Source: CAXBES01 sp963974915
GTDB taxonomy: Bacteria; Bacteroidota; Bacteroidia; Flavobacteriales; Flavobacteriaceae
Direction of reading: 5' to 3'
DNA: 64,000 nucleotides
NCBI GenBank assembly: GCA_963974915.1
Contig: CAXBES010000013.1
Coordinates: forward strand, 1 to 64,000
Part shown: positions 26,477 to 36,153 of the stretch, in pieces
Layout of the letters: every line of letters starts with the position of its first letter
How positions within the stretch are numbered: the first letter of the stretch is position 1
Notes under the pieces: generated by a model
Databases searched by the model: none
Seen by the model: only the letters and a program-made list of their open reading frames with translations
What the model was told of the DNA's origin: nothing
Made by a program: the position numbers and the translations under genes

Positions 26477-26510
26477 AATTAGAAAGTATATTTTACTAAA
26501 TTAAACAAAC

Positions 26511-26537
26511 AAAGCAACACACTAAGTATGCTGCTTT
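26511..26537 (-). terminator. Hairpin between katG and the ankyrin gene (terminator or attenuator)
   Basis: On the minus strand an 11-bp stem with two G-T pairs (AAAGCAGCATA / TGTGTTGCTTT), loop CTTAG, is followed by GTTTGTTTAATTT. The T-tract is imperfect, so partial read-through into the ankyrin gene is possible. Confidence 0.55.
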
Positions 26538-26596
26538 GAAAAAAAGTTAGGTATCGTTCACTAACTTGCCGGGGAATTCATTCAATATTATGAAAT

Positions 26597-28840
26597 TTAT
26601 TCCAAATCGAATCTATCGAGATTCATTACTTTATCCCAGGCAGCTACAAAGTCGTGTACAAATTTCTCTTTAGCATCTGCGCAACCGTAAACTTCTGCAA
26701 CGGCTCTTAACTCAGAATTTGAACCAAAGATAAGATCGGCGCGGGTACCGGTCCATTTTAAATCCCCTGATTTTCGGTCTTTTCCTTCAAAAACCTGATC
26801 ATCATCAGACTTTGCTCTCCAACTAACACCAAGATTTAATAAGTTTACGAAGAAGTCGTTCGTTAACAGCCCGGGCTTATTGGTAAATACCCCATGTTTA
26901 GAACCGTCATAATTTGCTGCTAACGCCCGCATGCCCCCTATTAATACTGTCATTTCGGGGACAGTAAGTGTCATTAACTGTGCTTTATCTACCAACAACT
27001 CTTCACTGGAAACCACCTGATCTTTTTTGAGGTAATTCCTAAATCCATCTGCAGTGGGCTCTAAATGTTCGAACGATTCAGCATCTGTTTGTTCCTGAGA
27101 AGCGTCAGTTCTTCCGGGAGCAAAAGGAACTGTTATGTTGTGTCCCGCATCCTTAGCGGCTTTTTCAATTCCTGCACATCCACCAAGAACAATGAGGTCT
27201 GCCATAGATACCTTTGTACCATCGTTTTTATTGCTGTTAAATTCCGCCTGAATTCCTTCCAGAACACCCAATACTTTTGCCAATTCTGTAGGATTATTAA
27301 CTTCCCAGTCCTTTTGAGGAGCAAGTCTTATACGAGCGCCATTAGCACCTCCACGAAGGTCTGAACCTCTAAAAGTAGATGCCGAAGCCCATGCCGTTCT
27401 CACTAATTGGGATATTGATAATCCGGAAGATAACAGTCTCTCTTTCAAATCTGAAATATCGGCATCGCTTATCATCTTATAATTAGCAACAGGGATAGGA
27501 TCTTGCCACAAGAGCTCTTCTTGCGGAACTTCCGGACCCAGATATCTCGATGATGGTCCCATATCACGATGACACAATTTAAACCAAGCACGTGCGAATG
27601 CATCTTCAAAATCTTTAGGATTTTCATGAAAATGTCGTGAAATCTTATTGTAAACCGGGTCCATCTTTAAGGCCATATCCGCTGTAGACATCATTAGGTC
27701 CTGAGTCTTAGAGGAGTCGTGTGCCATTGGCGCCTTACTCGCATTAGAAGCGTCTGTTGGCCTCCACTGGTGTGCCCCTGCCGGGCTCTTTGTTAATTCC
27801 CAGTCGTATTCGAGTAAGACTCTAAAGTAATCATGGTCCCATTTTATTGGATTAGGGGTCCAGGCGCCTTCCAGTCCACTTGTTATAGTGTCGTCACCTT
27901 TTCCTGACCCATACGTACTTAACCACCCTTGTCCTTGTGCTTCGATTCCGGCGCCTTCAGGCTCTACACCAACAAGCTCGGTATCTCCCGCACCATGGGC
28001 TTTTCCGAAGGTATGTCCGCCTGCTATAAGCGCCACGGTTTCTTCATCGTTCATTGCCATACGTCCAAAAGTCTCACGAATGTCGCGACCGGAACCGAGA
28101 ACATCCGGTTCTCCATGCGGTCCCTCCGGATTTACATAGATCAATCCCATATGAGCTGCGCCCAGAGGTTTTTCGAGCTCACCATTATTCTTATATCTTT
28201 CATCATTACCCAACCATTCGGTTTCTGATCCCCAATAAATATCTTGTTCCGGCTCCCAAATATCTTCTCTTCCCCCTGCAAATCCGTAGGTTTTAAAGCC
28301 CATAGACTCTAATGCGCAATTTCCAGCTAAGATCAACAGATCTGCCCAGGAAATCTTCTTCCCATACTTTTGCTTAATGGGCCAAAGAAGGAAACGAGCC
28401 TTATCTAAGTTACCGTTATCCGGCCAGCTGTTAAGGGGTGCGAATCGCTGATTTCCGGTGTTTCCACCACCTCTTCCGTCTGAAACGCGATACGTACCTG
28501 CACTATGCCAGGCCATTCGTATAAATAATCCGCCGTAGTGCCCATAATCTGCAGGCCACCAATCCTGAGAATCGGTCATCAAGTTGACTAAATCTTTCTT
28601 TAGGGCTTTATAATCTAACTTGGCAAATTCTTGCTTATAATCGAATTTTTCGCCCATAGGATTTGATTTTAGGGCGTTTTGTCGAAGTATATTTAAATTC
28701 AACTTATTTGGCCACCAATCTCTGTTAGTAGTTCCTCCTCCCGCAGTTTGATGCAGTGTCCCTCCAAAATAGGGACATTGACTTGCGTCGCTTTCGTTGA
28801 TGTCCCACCCTTTTCCATGGTCATTTTCCTGATTATTCAT
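26597..28840 (-). CDS. katG: Catalase-peroxidase
   Basis: 747 residues, the full length of this class I haem peroxidase, which decomposes hydrogen peroxide. The distal site RMAWHSAGTYRVSDGRGG carries the catalytic Arg, Trp and His. The Tyr and Met of the Met-Tyr-Trp cross-link lie in GLIYVNPEGPHGEPD and LIGGMRALAANYDG. The proximal His lies in ETVALIAGGHTFGKAHGAG. Both the active N-terminal and the inactive C-terminal halves are complete. The protein has no signal peptide and is cytoplasmic. The ankyrin gene follows. No convincing OxyR or PerR site was identified upstream (28841-28984), although peroxide control would be usual. Confidence 0.98.
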   Translation of the reverse strand: MNNQENDHGKGWDINESDASQCPYFGGTLHQTAGGGTTNRDWWPNKLNLNILRQNALKSNPMGEKFDYKQEFAKLDYKALKKDLVNLMTDSQDWWPADYGHYGGLFIRMAWHSAGTYRVSDGRGGGNTGNQRFAPLNSWPDNGNLDKARFLLWPIKQKYGKKISWADLLILAGNCALESMGFKTYGFAGGREDIWEPEQDIYWGSETEWLGNDERYKNNGELEKPLGAAHMGLIYVNPEGPHGEPDVLGSGRDIRETFGRMAMNDEETVALIAGGHTFGKAHGAGDTELVGVEPEGAGIEAQGQGWLSTYGSGKGDDTITSGLEGAWTPNPIKWDHDYFRVLLEYDWELTKSPAGAHQWRPTDASNASKAPMAHDSSKTQDLMMSTADMALKMDPVYNKISRHFHENPKDFEDAFARAWFKLCHRDMGPSSRYLGPEVPQEELLWQDPIPVANYKMISDADISDLKERLLSSGLSISQLVRTAWASASTFRGSDLRGGANGARIRLAPQKDWEVNNPTELAKVLGVLEGIQAEFNSNKNDGTKVSMADLIVLGGCAGIEKAAKDAGHNITVPFAPGRTDASQEQTDAESFEHLEPTADGFRNYLKKDQVVSSEELLVDKAQLMTLTVPEMTVLIGGMRALAANYDGSKHGVFTNKPGLLTNDFFVNLLNLGVSWRAKSDDDQVFEGKDRKSGDLKWTGTRADLIFGSNSELRAVAEVYGCADAKEKFVHDFVAAWDKVMNLDRFDLE

Positions 28841-28984
28841 ATCTATAATTATTTGTTACCGAATGGCAGATTAATACTACCTCTAAAATTACAAATTAAA
28901 ATAGTGATTAAGACACATTTCCATTGGATGTAATAATTTATAGATTGATAAAACTTATAGTTGTATTAATGATGAATAGATTTT

Positions 28985-30124
28985 TTATATACTATTTAGT
29001 ATAATGGCCGCTGCCTTTAAAGTTTCTTCGGTTTTAGCAAAACAAACCCGGATTTGTTTAAAATCTTCACCGTTGGCATTAAAAACTGATGTTGGAATAG
29101 TTGCTATTTTATGTTCGATCGTTAGACGTTCGGCAAAAGCGACGTCACTTTCAGAAGAAATTTCAGAAAAATCTAACAATTGAAAATACGTACCTTGTGA
29201 AGGAATAAGTTTAAATGAACTTTTCTCTATTTGTTTCAGAAAAAAATCTCTTTTGGTTTGATAAAAAGATGCCAGCCCCAAGTAATTTTGTTCATTAGAT
29301 ATATAAGTAGCCAACGCTTTTTGAACCGGATTATTAACACTAAAGACATTGAACTGATGTACTTTCCTGAATTCATTCATTAATATTTTGGGCGCGAGGC
29401 AGTATCCCACTTTCCATCCGGTATTGTGAAACGTCTTACCAAAAGAGGCAGTGATAAAAGATCTCTTAGCCAGAGAATCAAATCTAGCCACACTTTGATG
29501 CGTTTCACCGTCGAAAATAATGTGCTCATACACCTCATCACTAATCACTAATAAGTCGTGTTTCTCAACAAGCTCTTGCAACCGAAGCATATCATTCACA
29601 GAAAAAACCATTCCACTCGGATTGTGTGGTGTGTTAATAATGATCAATCTGGTTTTGTTAGATATTTCCTCCTCGACCTCCTCCCAATTTGGAACATAAG
29701 CCGGTGTTTGTAATTGTACCGACTTGGTTATCCCGCCAAAGAGCCTAATGGTAGGGTCGTAACAATCGTAGGCGGGAGTAAATATAATAGCTTCATCTCC
29801 GGGATTAATTATAGCTGCTATCGCAGTAAAAATAGCCTGCGTAGCTCCGGCGGTTATAGTAATTTCTGAATCGGGATCGTAATATTGATTATGAAGTGCA
29901 TTGGTATTCTTAGAAATCGCTTGCCGCAGCCCCATATCGCCCGCCATTGGAGCATATTGGTTATATCCATTCTTCATTGCTTCACAAACTAAGTCTATGA
30001 GAATGGGGTCGCTTTCGAAATCAGGGAATCCCTGAGACAGGTTAATTGCATCATGTTCATGAGCCATTTTACTCATCACAGTAAAAATACTTGTGCCTAA
30101 ATTCTTCAATTTTGTATGAATCAT
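28985..30124 (-). CDS. ybdL: Methionine/glutamine-type aminotransferase (class I, YbdL-like)
   Basis: 379 residues of a fold-type I PLP enzyme. INLSQGFPDFESDP at the N-terminus, GATQAIFTAIAAI, NTPHNPSGMVF, VISDEVYEHIIF and the PLP lysine in SFGKTFHNTGWKVGY are the usual landmarks. FPDF and GYNQYAP place it with YbdL and kynurenine aminotransferase/glutamine transaminase K. These prefer methionine, glutamine and aromatic amino acids. It is separated from katG by 144 bp, which contain no recognisable terminator. It pairs logically with the omega-amidase encoded further downstream. Substrate preference is inferred from family membership. Confidence 0.88.
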   Translation of the reverse strand: MIHTKLKNLGTSIFTVMSKMAHEHDAINLSQGFPDFESDPILIDLVCEAMKNGYNQYAPMAGDMGLRQAISKNTNALHNQYYDPDSEITITAGATQAIFTAIAAIINPGDEAIIFTPAYDCYDPTIRLFGGITKSVQLQTPAYVPNWEEVEEEISNKTRLIIINTPHNPSGMVFSVNDMLRLQELVEKHDLLVISDEVYEHIIFDGETHQSVARFDSLAKRSFITASFGKTFHNTGWKVGYCLAPKILMNEFRKVHQFNVFSVNNPVQKALATYISNEQNYLGLASFYQTKRDFFLKQIEKSSFKLIPSQGTYFQLLDFSEISSESDVAFAERLTIEHKIATIPTSVFNANGEDFKQIRVCFAKTEETLKAAAIILNSI

Positions 30125-30227
30125 CTTACTTAGTGTTAAATATTTCTCGATTAAGTCCGAAAAAGACCGTTTTAAAGGCTAAATATTGGAAAATGTGTAT
30201 ATTAGCTCTACCAAATTTACCGAACCA

Positions 30228-32483
30228 ATGAAGAAATTTTGCCATTTCTTTTTGTTTTATACTATTTGTATTTCGCTCAGCGCCCAAGAGTTTTTACCTA
30301 CAAAAGAACTCTTGGAAAGTGACCAGGTCACAGTTGACGAATATTTCACAAAGGTATTAGACTCTGCCAAAATATATCACTCTCAAGGGGATTATAAAAA
30401 ATCGCTGGAGTATAATATAGACTTTCTAGTAAAAGCATTCGCATCAGAAGATCCTTTGTATATTCATCAGGGTTATAGAATGTTGGGGCATAATTATTTT
30501 GCCTTAAACGATACTATTCTCGCAAGGGAAAGTTATGAGAAATCTGAAAAGTTTGCACTCAATTCGAATAACGACAATGCCATGGCGCATGCCTTTATGG
30601 ATCTGGGATCTGTTTTTTCAGAAAATAACCATCTTGAAAAGGCCTTTCTTTATCACAACAAAGCGATATCTCTATTCGAAAAAATTGGTGATGAGGCCGG
30701 TTTGGCTCAGGCGTATTACAATATGATTCTTTCATCTATTAAGGAGGAAGACTACAGGAAAGCTTATATACATATTTTAAAAACCCGAAAGCTCAACAAA
30801 ATTGAGGAAAACATTGAATTGAGTATAGGTTTGGACTATTACTCGGGGCTGTATTATTTTCATAAGGAAAAATATGAAATGGCAGATAAGTATTTTCTAA
30901 AGGCGATTAAAGGAGCCGAGAAAGCAGATCTGCCCCTGGAATTAGAACGAATTTATGACGATTATACACAAAGTCTTGTTCGGCAAAATAATGATGTCGA
31001 TGCAAGTAATGCTCAAACGGTGTATGAAATGTATAAAAAGATCAATGAGCAAAATGTTGCATTACAAAAAACAGAGGAGATTTCTGCGCAGTTTCAGGTT
31101 GATGAATACAGAAAAGACGTAAAACAAGCCGAACTACAAAATCAAATACAAGCAGTTCAGGTTGCCAGTCAAAGTAGACTGAATAATGTTTTAATTATTG
31201 TTTCAAGCTGTTTTCTCATCATGTTTATTGCCTTATTCTTTGCATATCGCAAAAGAAAACAACTTGTAAGAAAGTTAAAGGTCAAAAACAAAGAGTATCT
31301 GGAAGCGAAAGAACAGTCCGAAAAACTTTCAAAAGCAAAAAGCAAGTTCTTTTCTACCGTGAGTCACGAATTGAGAACTCCGTTATACGGTGTGATTGGA
31401 TTAAGTACTATTTTATTGGAAGATGAAAGTCTAAAAAAGCACGAAAGCGATTTAAAATCGCTTAAATTTTCTGCAGATTATCTACTTGCATTGATCAATG
31501 ATGTACTGCAGATAAACAAAATTGATTCGAATAATCTGGAAGATGAACAAACTAACTTCAGTCTAAGGGAACTTGCGAAGAAAATCACTTCCTCTTTCGA
31601 ATATATGCGTATTCAGAATAACAATAATATCCATATTCATATTTCTGAAACCATCCCACAAACCATTAGAGGTAACTCTGTAAGACTTTCCCAAATTCTG
31701 ATGAATCTTATTGGAAACGCCTGTAAGTTTACCGAAAACGGAGATATTTATTTAATCGCAGAAACTACCAAGGTTACAGAATCTGTTGCCGCGATCAAGT
31801 TTTATATTAAGGATACCGGAATAGGAATTCCAATCGACAAACAGGAAAGTATTTTTGACGAGTTTTCACAAGCCGACTCATTAGATTATAAGTATCAGGG
31901 GACAGGACTGGGGCTCCCCATTGTTAAAAAACTACTCACCCTTTCTAATTCAAATATCACGGTAGAGAGTGAATTAGGAAAAGGCTCCATGTTTACATTC
32001 ACTTTACTCTTTGAAGTTTCTCAGCAACAATTGGAAAAGAAAAAAGAGGCTTCCGTAATAGACACATCGGCTCTAAACGAATTGCGTATATTGATCGTTG
32101 AGGATAACAGAATCAATCAGACCGTAACTAAGAAAATTCTTGAAAAAAATGATATTCACTGCACTATTGCTGAAAATGGTCAGGAAGCGATTGATACAGC
32201 AAGAAAGGAGTCGTTCGATCTTATTCTTATGGATATTAATATGCCTATTAAGAATGGAATGCAGGCAACACGAGAGATTAGAACATTTAACACTTCAGTA
32301 CCCATTGTTGCATTAACAGCAGTTGAAGTTGAAGAAATGCGTTATAAAATTTTCCAATCTGGGATGAATGACATTATTGTAAAACCTTATGATGTATCAA
32401 AGTTTATACAAACAATATGCAAGAACATCAACGAAAAAGAATCGTATCGGGAGCCTAAAAAACCAAATTTAAGAGCGGTTTAA
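30228..32483 (+). CDS. Hybrid histidine kinase with periplasmic TPRs
   Basis: 751 residues from the ATG at 30228, which gives the signal peptide MKKFCHFFLFYTICISLSAQ; an ATG at 30186 would add 14 residues that break it. TPR repeats (about 45-290) precede a membrane helix (about 325-345, VLIIVSSCFLIMFIALFFAY). A HisKA domain follows with phospho-acceptor His in STVSHELRTPLYGVIG, then HATPase_c (N-box LIGNACKF, KDTGIGIP, GTGLGLPIVKKL). A C-terminal receiver domain comes last (LIVEDNRINQ; phospho-acceptor Asp in LILMDINMPIKNG; KPYD). No separate regulator is adjacent, so output may pass through a distant HPt or regulator. It diverges from the aminotransferase gene and converges on sdhB 8 bp away. 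Confidence 0.93.
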   Translation: MKKFCHFFLFYTICISLSAQEFLPTKELLESDQVTVDEYFTKVLDSAKIYHSQGDYKKSLEYNIDFLVKAFASEDPLYIHQGYRMLGHNYFALNDTILARESYEKSEKFALNSNNDNAMAHAFMDLGSVFSENNHLEKAFLYHNKAISLFEKIGDEAGLAQAYYNMILSSIKEEDYRKAYIHILKTRKLNKIEENIELSIGLDYYSGLYYFHKEKYEMADKYFLKAIKGAEKADLPLELERIYDDYTQSLVRQNNDVDASNAQTVYEMYKKINEQNVALQKTEEISAQFQVDEYRKDVKQAELQNQIQAVQVASQSRLNNVLIIVSSCFLIMFIALFFAYRKRKQLVRKLKVKNKEYLEAKEQSEKLSKAKSKFFSTVSHELRTPLYGVIGLSTILLEDESLKKHESDLKSLKFSADYLLALINDVLQINKIDSNNLEDEQTNFSLRELAKKITSSFEYMRIQNNNNIHIHISETIPQTIRGNSVRLSQILMNLIGNACKFTENGDIYLIAETTKVTESVAAIKFYIKDTGIGIPIDKQESIFDEFSQADSLDYKYQGTGLGLPIVKKLLTLSNSNITVESELGKGSMFTFTLLFEVSQQQLEKKKEASVIDTSALNELRILIVEDNRINQTVTKKILEKNDIHCTIAENGQEAIDTARKESFDLILMDINMPIKNGMQATREIRTFNTSVPIVALTAVEVEEMRYKIFQSGMNDIIVKPYDVSKFIQTICKNINEKESYREPKKPNLRAV

Positions 32484-32491
32484 TAAGCCAA

Positions 32492-33238
32492 TTATCCTTT
32501 CAAACTCGCCGCTAAATACTCACGATTCATTCTGGCAATATTTTCTAGTGAAATACCTTTAGGGCATTCTACCTCGCAAGCTCCGGTATTGGTGCAGTTT
32601 CCGAAGCCTTCTTTATCCATTTGCTCCACCATATTAAGTACTCTCGTCGCAGCCTCTACCTCACCCTGAGGTAATAATGCATATTGAGAAACCTTAGCCG
32701 AAGTAAACAACATAGCACTGGCATTCTTACATGCTGCTACACAAGCTCCACAACCAATGCACGTGGCGGCAGCAAACGAATCGTCTGCATTTTCTTTATT
32801 AATAGGAATTGCATTAGCATCAATAGTATTTCCGGAAGTATTTACAGAAATATAACCTCCTGCCTGTTGAATACGATCGAAAGAACCACGATCTACCATA
32901 AGATCCTTTATAACCGGAAATGCTTTAGCCCTAAATGGTTCGATCACAATGGTATCACCATCGTTAAACATTCTCATGTGTAATTGACAAGTTGTTACGA
33001 GTCTATCCGGGCCATGAGGTTCCCCGTTTATTTGTAATGAACAACTTCCACAAATACCTTCTCTACAGTCATGGTCAAAAACCACAGGATCTTCCCCTTT
33101 GTTGATCAGGTCTTCGTTTAACACGTCCAACATTTCTAAAAAAGACATATCTCCTTCTACGCCATCTATAGGGTAGGTTTGCATTGCTCCTTTAGCGTCT
33201 TTATTGGCTTGTCGCCATATTTTTAAAGTTAATTTCAT
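32492..33238 (-). CDS. sdhB: Succinate dehydrogenase/fumarate reductase iron-sulfur subunit
   Basis: 248 residues carrying three Fe-S clusters that pass electrons from the flavoprotein to the membrane anchor. The [2Fe-2S] site is CREGICGSCSLQINGEPHG...TTCQL. The 3Fe/4Fe sites are CIGCGACVAACKNAS and CTNTGACEVECPKGI. The length and spacing are those of the Bacteroidota/epsilon-type B subunit. It is the last gene of sdhCAB, 6 bp after sdhA. Confidence 0.97.
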   Translation of the reverse strand: MKLTLKIWRQANKDAKGAMQTYPIDGVEGDMSFLEMLDVLNEDLINKGEDPVVFDHDCREGICGSCSLQINGEPHGPDRLVTTCQLHMRMFNDGDTIVIEPFRAKAFPVIKDLMVDRGSFDRIQQAGGYISVNTSGNTIDANAIPINKENADDSFAAATCIGCGACVAACKNASAMLFTSAKVSQYALLPQGEVEAATRVLNMVEQMDKEGFGNCTNTGACEVECPKGISLENIARMNREYLAASLKG

Positions 33239-33244
33239 AGTAAA

Positions 33245-35260
33245 TTATTTATACGAACGTGTTTTCAACTCTATATTTTCAAATACCAATTCTTCTTTAT
33301 GCAATTCTGCATCCTTTGGTTCTCCTTTGTACTCCCAGGCCGATACATACTTAAAGTTCTCATCGTCCCGAAGCGCCTCTCCCTTTTGCTCTCCACTCTG
33401 CTCAACGCTTTCTTCTCTGTAGTGACCACCTGCCGACTCATTTCGTTGTAATGCGTCTTTGGCGAACAACTCACCCAGCTCAAGAAAATCTGCTACGCGT
33501 CCGGCTTTTTCTAATTCCTGGTTCATACTTTCTGCCGTTCCGGGAACTTTTACGTTCTCCCAGAAATCTTTTCTAAGTTCGGCTATTTCTACAATTGCTT
33601 CTGAAAGTCCTTGCGCATTGCGGGACATCCCACATTTATTCCACATGATCTTCCCTAACTTCTTATGATAATAATCTACAGAATGTTTTCCTGAAGCATT
33701 CATTAATTTATGAATTCTATCCTGAACATCCTTTTCGGCTTGATCAAATTCTGGGGTATTGGTAGGTATTTTTCCGGTTCTAATGTCCTGAGATAAATAA
33801 TCTCCAATAGTATAGGGTAACACAAAATATCCATCGGCAAGACCCTGCATTAATGCTGAAGCTCCTAACCTGTTTGCCCCGTGATCGCTAAAGTTTGCTT
33901 CCCCGGCTGCATAACATCCTTCTATTGTAGTCTGCAAATTATAATCTACCCAAAGTCCACCCATTGTATAGTGAACAGCCGGATAGATCATCATTGGAGT
34001 TTTATACGGGTTTTCATCAACGATCTTTTCATACATCTGGAAAAGATTACCGTATTTATTTTCTATTACAGCTTTACCCAAGTCGTAAACCTCCTGCTCT
34101 GTAGGATTTTCGTTTCCGTGCATGATGGCTTGCTCCTGTCCGTAACGTTTAATTGCACTAGCAAAATCCAGATATACGGCCTCCCCGGTCTTATTTACAC
34201 CAAAACCAGCGTCACATCTCTCTTTTGCTGCTCTGGAGGCAACATCTCTTGGCACTAAATTTCCAAATGCCGGATAGCGTCTTTCCAAGTAGTAATCTCT
34301 TTCTTCTTCGGAAAGTTGAGTGGGTTTCTTTTTACCTTGTCTAATGGCTTCAGCGTCTTCCTTTTTCTTAGGCACCCAAATTCGTCCGTCATTCCGAAGC
34401 GATTCAGACATCAAAGTTAACTTAGACTGGTGTTCTCCCGAAACAGGAATACAGGTTGGGTGAATTTGTGTAAAACACGGATTTGCAAAGAAAGCACCTC
34501 TTCTATGGGCCTTCCAGGCAGCGGTAACATTACTTCCCATTGCATTAGTAGAAAGGAAGAAAACATTTCCGTATCCACCCGTGGCTAGAACCACAGCATG
34601 TGCAGAATGTCTTTCTATTTTTCCGGAAACAAGATCTCGTGCAATAATGCCTCGTGCCTTTCCGTCTATCTTGACGATGTCCAGCATCTCATGACGGTTA
34701 AAAGGTTGGATCTTGCCACGATTTATTTGTCTATTCATGGCAGAATAAGCCCCAAGCAATAGTTGTTGTCCTGTTTGTCCTTTTGCGTAAAATGTTCTGG
34801 AAACCAAAACCCCACCAAAAGAACGATTATCTAAATACCCTCCATACTCTCTTGCAAAGGGAACTCCTTGTGCAACACATTGGTCAATGATATTCGCAGA
34901 AACCTCGGCAAGTCTATACACATTTGCTTCCCTTGACCTATAATCACCCCCTTTTACAGTATCGTAGAAAAGACGGTAATTACTATCTCCATCCCCTTGA
35001 TAATTCTTTGCGGCATTAATCCCTCCCTGAGCAGCAATTGAGTGCGCTCTTCGGGGTGAATCCTGATAACAAAATGTTTTTACATTATATCCAAGCTCGG
35101 CTAAAGTAGCGGCGGCGCTACCTCCGGCCAAACCTGTCCCTACAACGATAATATCTATATTTCGTTTGTTTGCAGGATTTACAAGATTAATATTGTTTTT
35201 ATGATTTGTCCACTTATCTGCTAAGGGTCCTTCAGGAATTTTAGAATCTAGTATCGACAT
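33245..35260 (-). CDS. sdhA: Succinate dehydrogenase flavoprotein subunit
   Basis: 671 residues; covalent-FAD subunit that oxidises succinate to fumarate in the TCA cycle. The FAD-binding Rossmann motif is VVGTGLAGGSAAATLAELG. The FAD-linking His lies in the SIAAQGGINAA neighbourhood. The substrate-site residues lie in FTQIHPTCIP, and HYTMGGLWVDYN and GEANFSDHGANRLGASALMQG follow. It is the middle gene of sdhCAB, 10 bp from sdhC and 6 bp from sdhB. Confidence 0.98.
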   Translation of the reverse strand: MSILDSKIPEGPLADKWTNHKNNINLVNPANKRNIDIIVVGTGLAGGSAAATLAELGYNVKTFCYQDSPRRAHSIAAQGGINAAKNYQGDGDSNYRLFYDTVKGGDYRSREANVYRLAEVSANIIDQCVAQGVPFAREYGGYLDNRSFGGVLVSRTFYAKGQTGQQLLLGAYSAMNRQINRGKIQPFNRHEMLDIVKIDGKARGIIARDLVSGKIERHSAHAVVLATGGYGNVFFLSTNAMGSNVTAAWKAHRRGAFFANPCFTQIHPTCIPVSGEHQSKLTLMSESLRNDGRIWVPKKKEDAEAIRQGKKKPTQLSEEERDYYLERRYPAFGNLVPRDVASRAAKERCDAGFGVNKTGEAVYLDFASAIKRYGQEQAIMHGNENPTEQEVYDLGKAVIENKYGNLFQMYEKIVDENPYKTPMMIYPAVHYTMGGLWVDYNLQTTIEGCYAAGEANFSDHGANRLGASALMQGLADGYFVLPYTIGDYLSQDIRTGKIPTNTPEFDQAEKDVQDRIHKLMNASGKHSVDYYHKKLGKIMWNKCGMSRNAQGLSEAIVEIAELRKDFWENVKVPGTAESMNQELEKAGRVADFLELGELFAKDALQRNESAGGHYREESVEQSGEQKGEALRDDENFKYVSAWEYKGEPKDAELHKEELVFENIELKTRSYK

Positions 35261-35270
35261 AGCTTATTGT

Positions 35271-35936
35271 TTAGTGGGGTAATTGATTAAAATGATGATA
35301 AAGTGCAATAAAGATGAAACCCAGTGGAATTACAATTGCATACAGCTGTGTAAAACCTCTTAATCCTTTCGAATATTTATTATTAAAACCTACACTTTGA
35401 AATGCTGAAGAAAACCCGTGCCATAGATGGAAGGCAAGTAACACAAAAGCGAGGACGTAGATCCCTACGCGTATCGGACTTTCAAATTTATGCACTGTCT
35501 CGGCATAATATCTGGTAGGGTCTTCAGGGTTTGACTCAATATATTTATGGATCATCTCTGGGATCCAGAAATCGTAAAAGTGCAATCCCAAAAATGCTAA
35601 AATAACCAACCCGGAAATGATCATATTTCGTGAAGCCCAGGTAGAATTTGCATTCCCGTTAAACTTCTTATAACTAATAGCCCGTGCATTTCTATTTCTA
35701 ATTTCAAGCACAAAGCCCATCACAAAGTGAAAAACCACCCCAAATATTAAAACCGGCTGTAATATCCCTTGGACTAATCCATTGGTTCCCATAAAATGAG
35801 ACCAGGAATTAAATGTGTCCGGATCGATGACTGAAGTTAAATTGATAGTAAAGTGTTGCGCTAAAAAGAATACGAGAAATAAACCAGAAAGTGCCATCGC
35901 AACTTTTCTGGCTATTGAAGATGATAATATTCCCAT
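35271..35936 (-). CDS. sdhC: Succinate dehydrogenase cytochrome b subunit
   Basis: 221 residues with five predicted membrane helices (starting VAMALSGLFLVFFLAQHF and ending VIPLGFIFIALYHHF). Conserved histidines on the helices fit di-haem b ligation. This is the B-type anchor, which works without SdhD, as in Bacillus and Wolinella; the absence of a fourth gene is therefore normal. It is the first gene of sdhCAB and has a strong promoter at 35962-35993. Confidence 0.95.
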   Translation of the reverse strand: MGILSSSIARKVAMALSGLFLVFFLAQHFTINLTSVIDPDTFNSWSHFMGTNGLVQGILQPVLIFGVVFHFVMGFVLEIRNRNARAISYKKFNGNANSTWASRNMIISGLVILAFLGLHFYDFWIPEMIHKYIESNPEDPTRYYAETVHKFESPIRVGIYVLAFVLLAFHLWHGFSSAFQSVGFNNKYSKGLRGFTQLYAIVIPLGFIFIALYHHFNQLPH

Positions 35937-35961
35937 TATGATTATTTAGATAATTATTAGA

Positions 35962-35993
35962 CAAAAATACGGCTATCAGTAGTTATTGCCAAA
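35962..35993 (-). promoter_or_regulatory. Promoter of sdhCAB, full Bacteroidota consensus
   Basis: On the minus strand TTTG, 20 bases and TATTTTTG. Both the -33 and the -7 elements are perfect. The box lies 25 bp before the sdhC ATG, leaving a leader of about 20 bases. Confidence 0.8.
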
Positions 35994-36153
35994 TAATATA
36001 TTCCATACAAAAATTCTAGACCAAGAATCGCGGTTAAATTAGACTAAAACAGGAGCTACTCCTCTATCAATTAAAAATTTACCGATAAAAAATTCATTCT
36101 ATTAAAAAAAAATCATACTTTTATATTATAAACTAATCTTAAAATTAATTCAC

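Noticed and set aside
28841..28984. PerR or OxyR operator upstream of katG
   Set aside because: AT-rich imperfect symmetry only; no stretch close to a known box was found.
28988..29003. Palindrome TATACTA-TT-TAGTATA as terminator of the aminotransferase gene
   Set aside because: It lies inside the last codons and is followed by A-rich sequence, not a T-run, on the coding strand.
32492..35936. Missing sdhD
   Set aside because: The five-helix SdhC of B-type enzymes needs no SdhD; three genes are normal in Bacteroidota.
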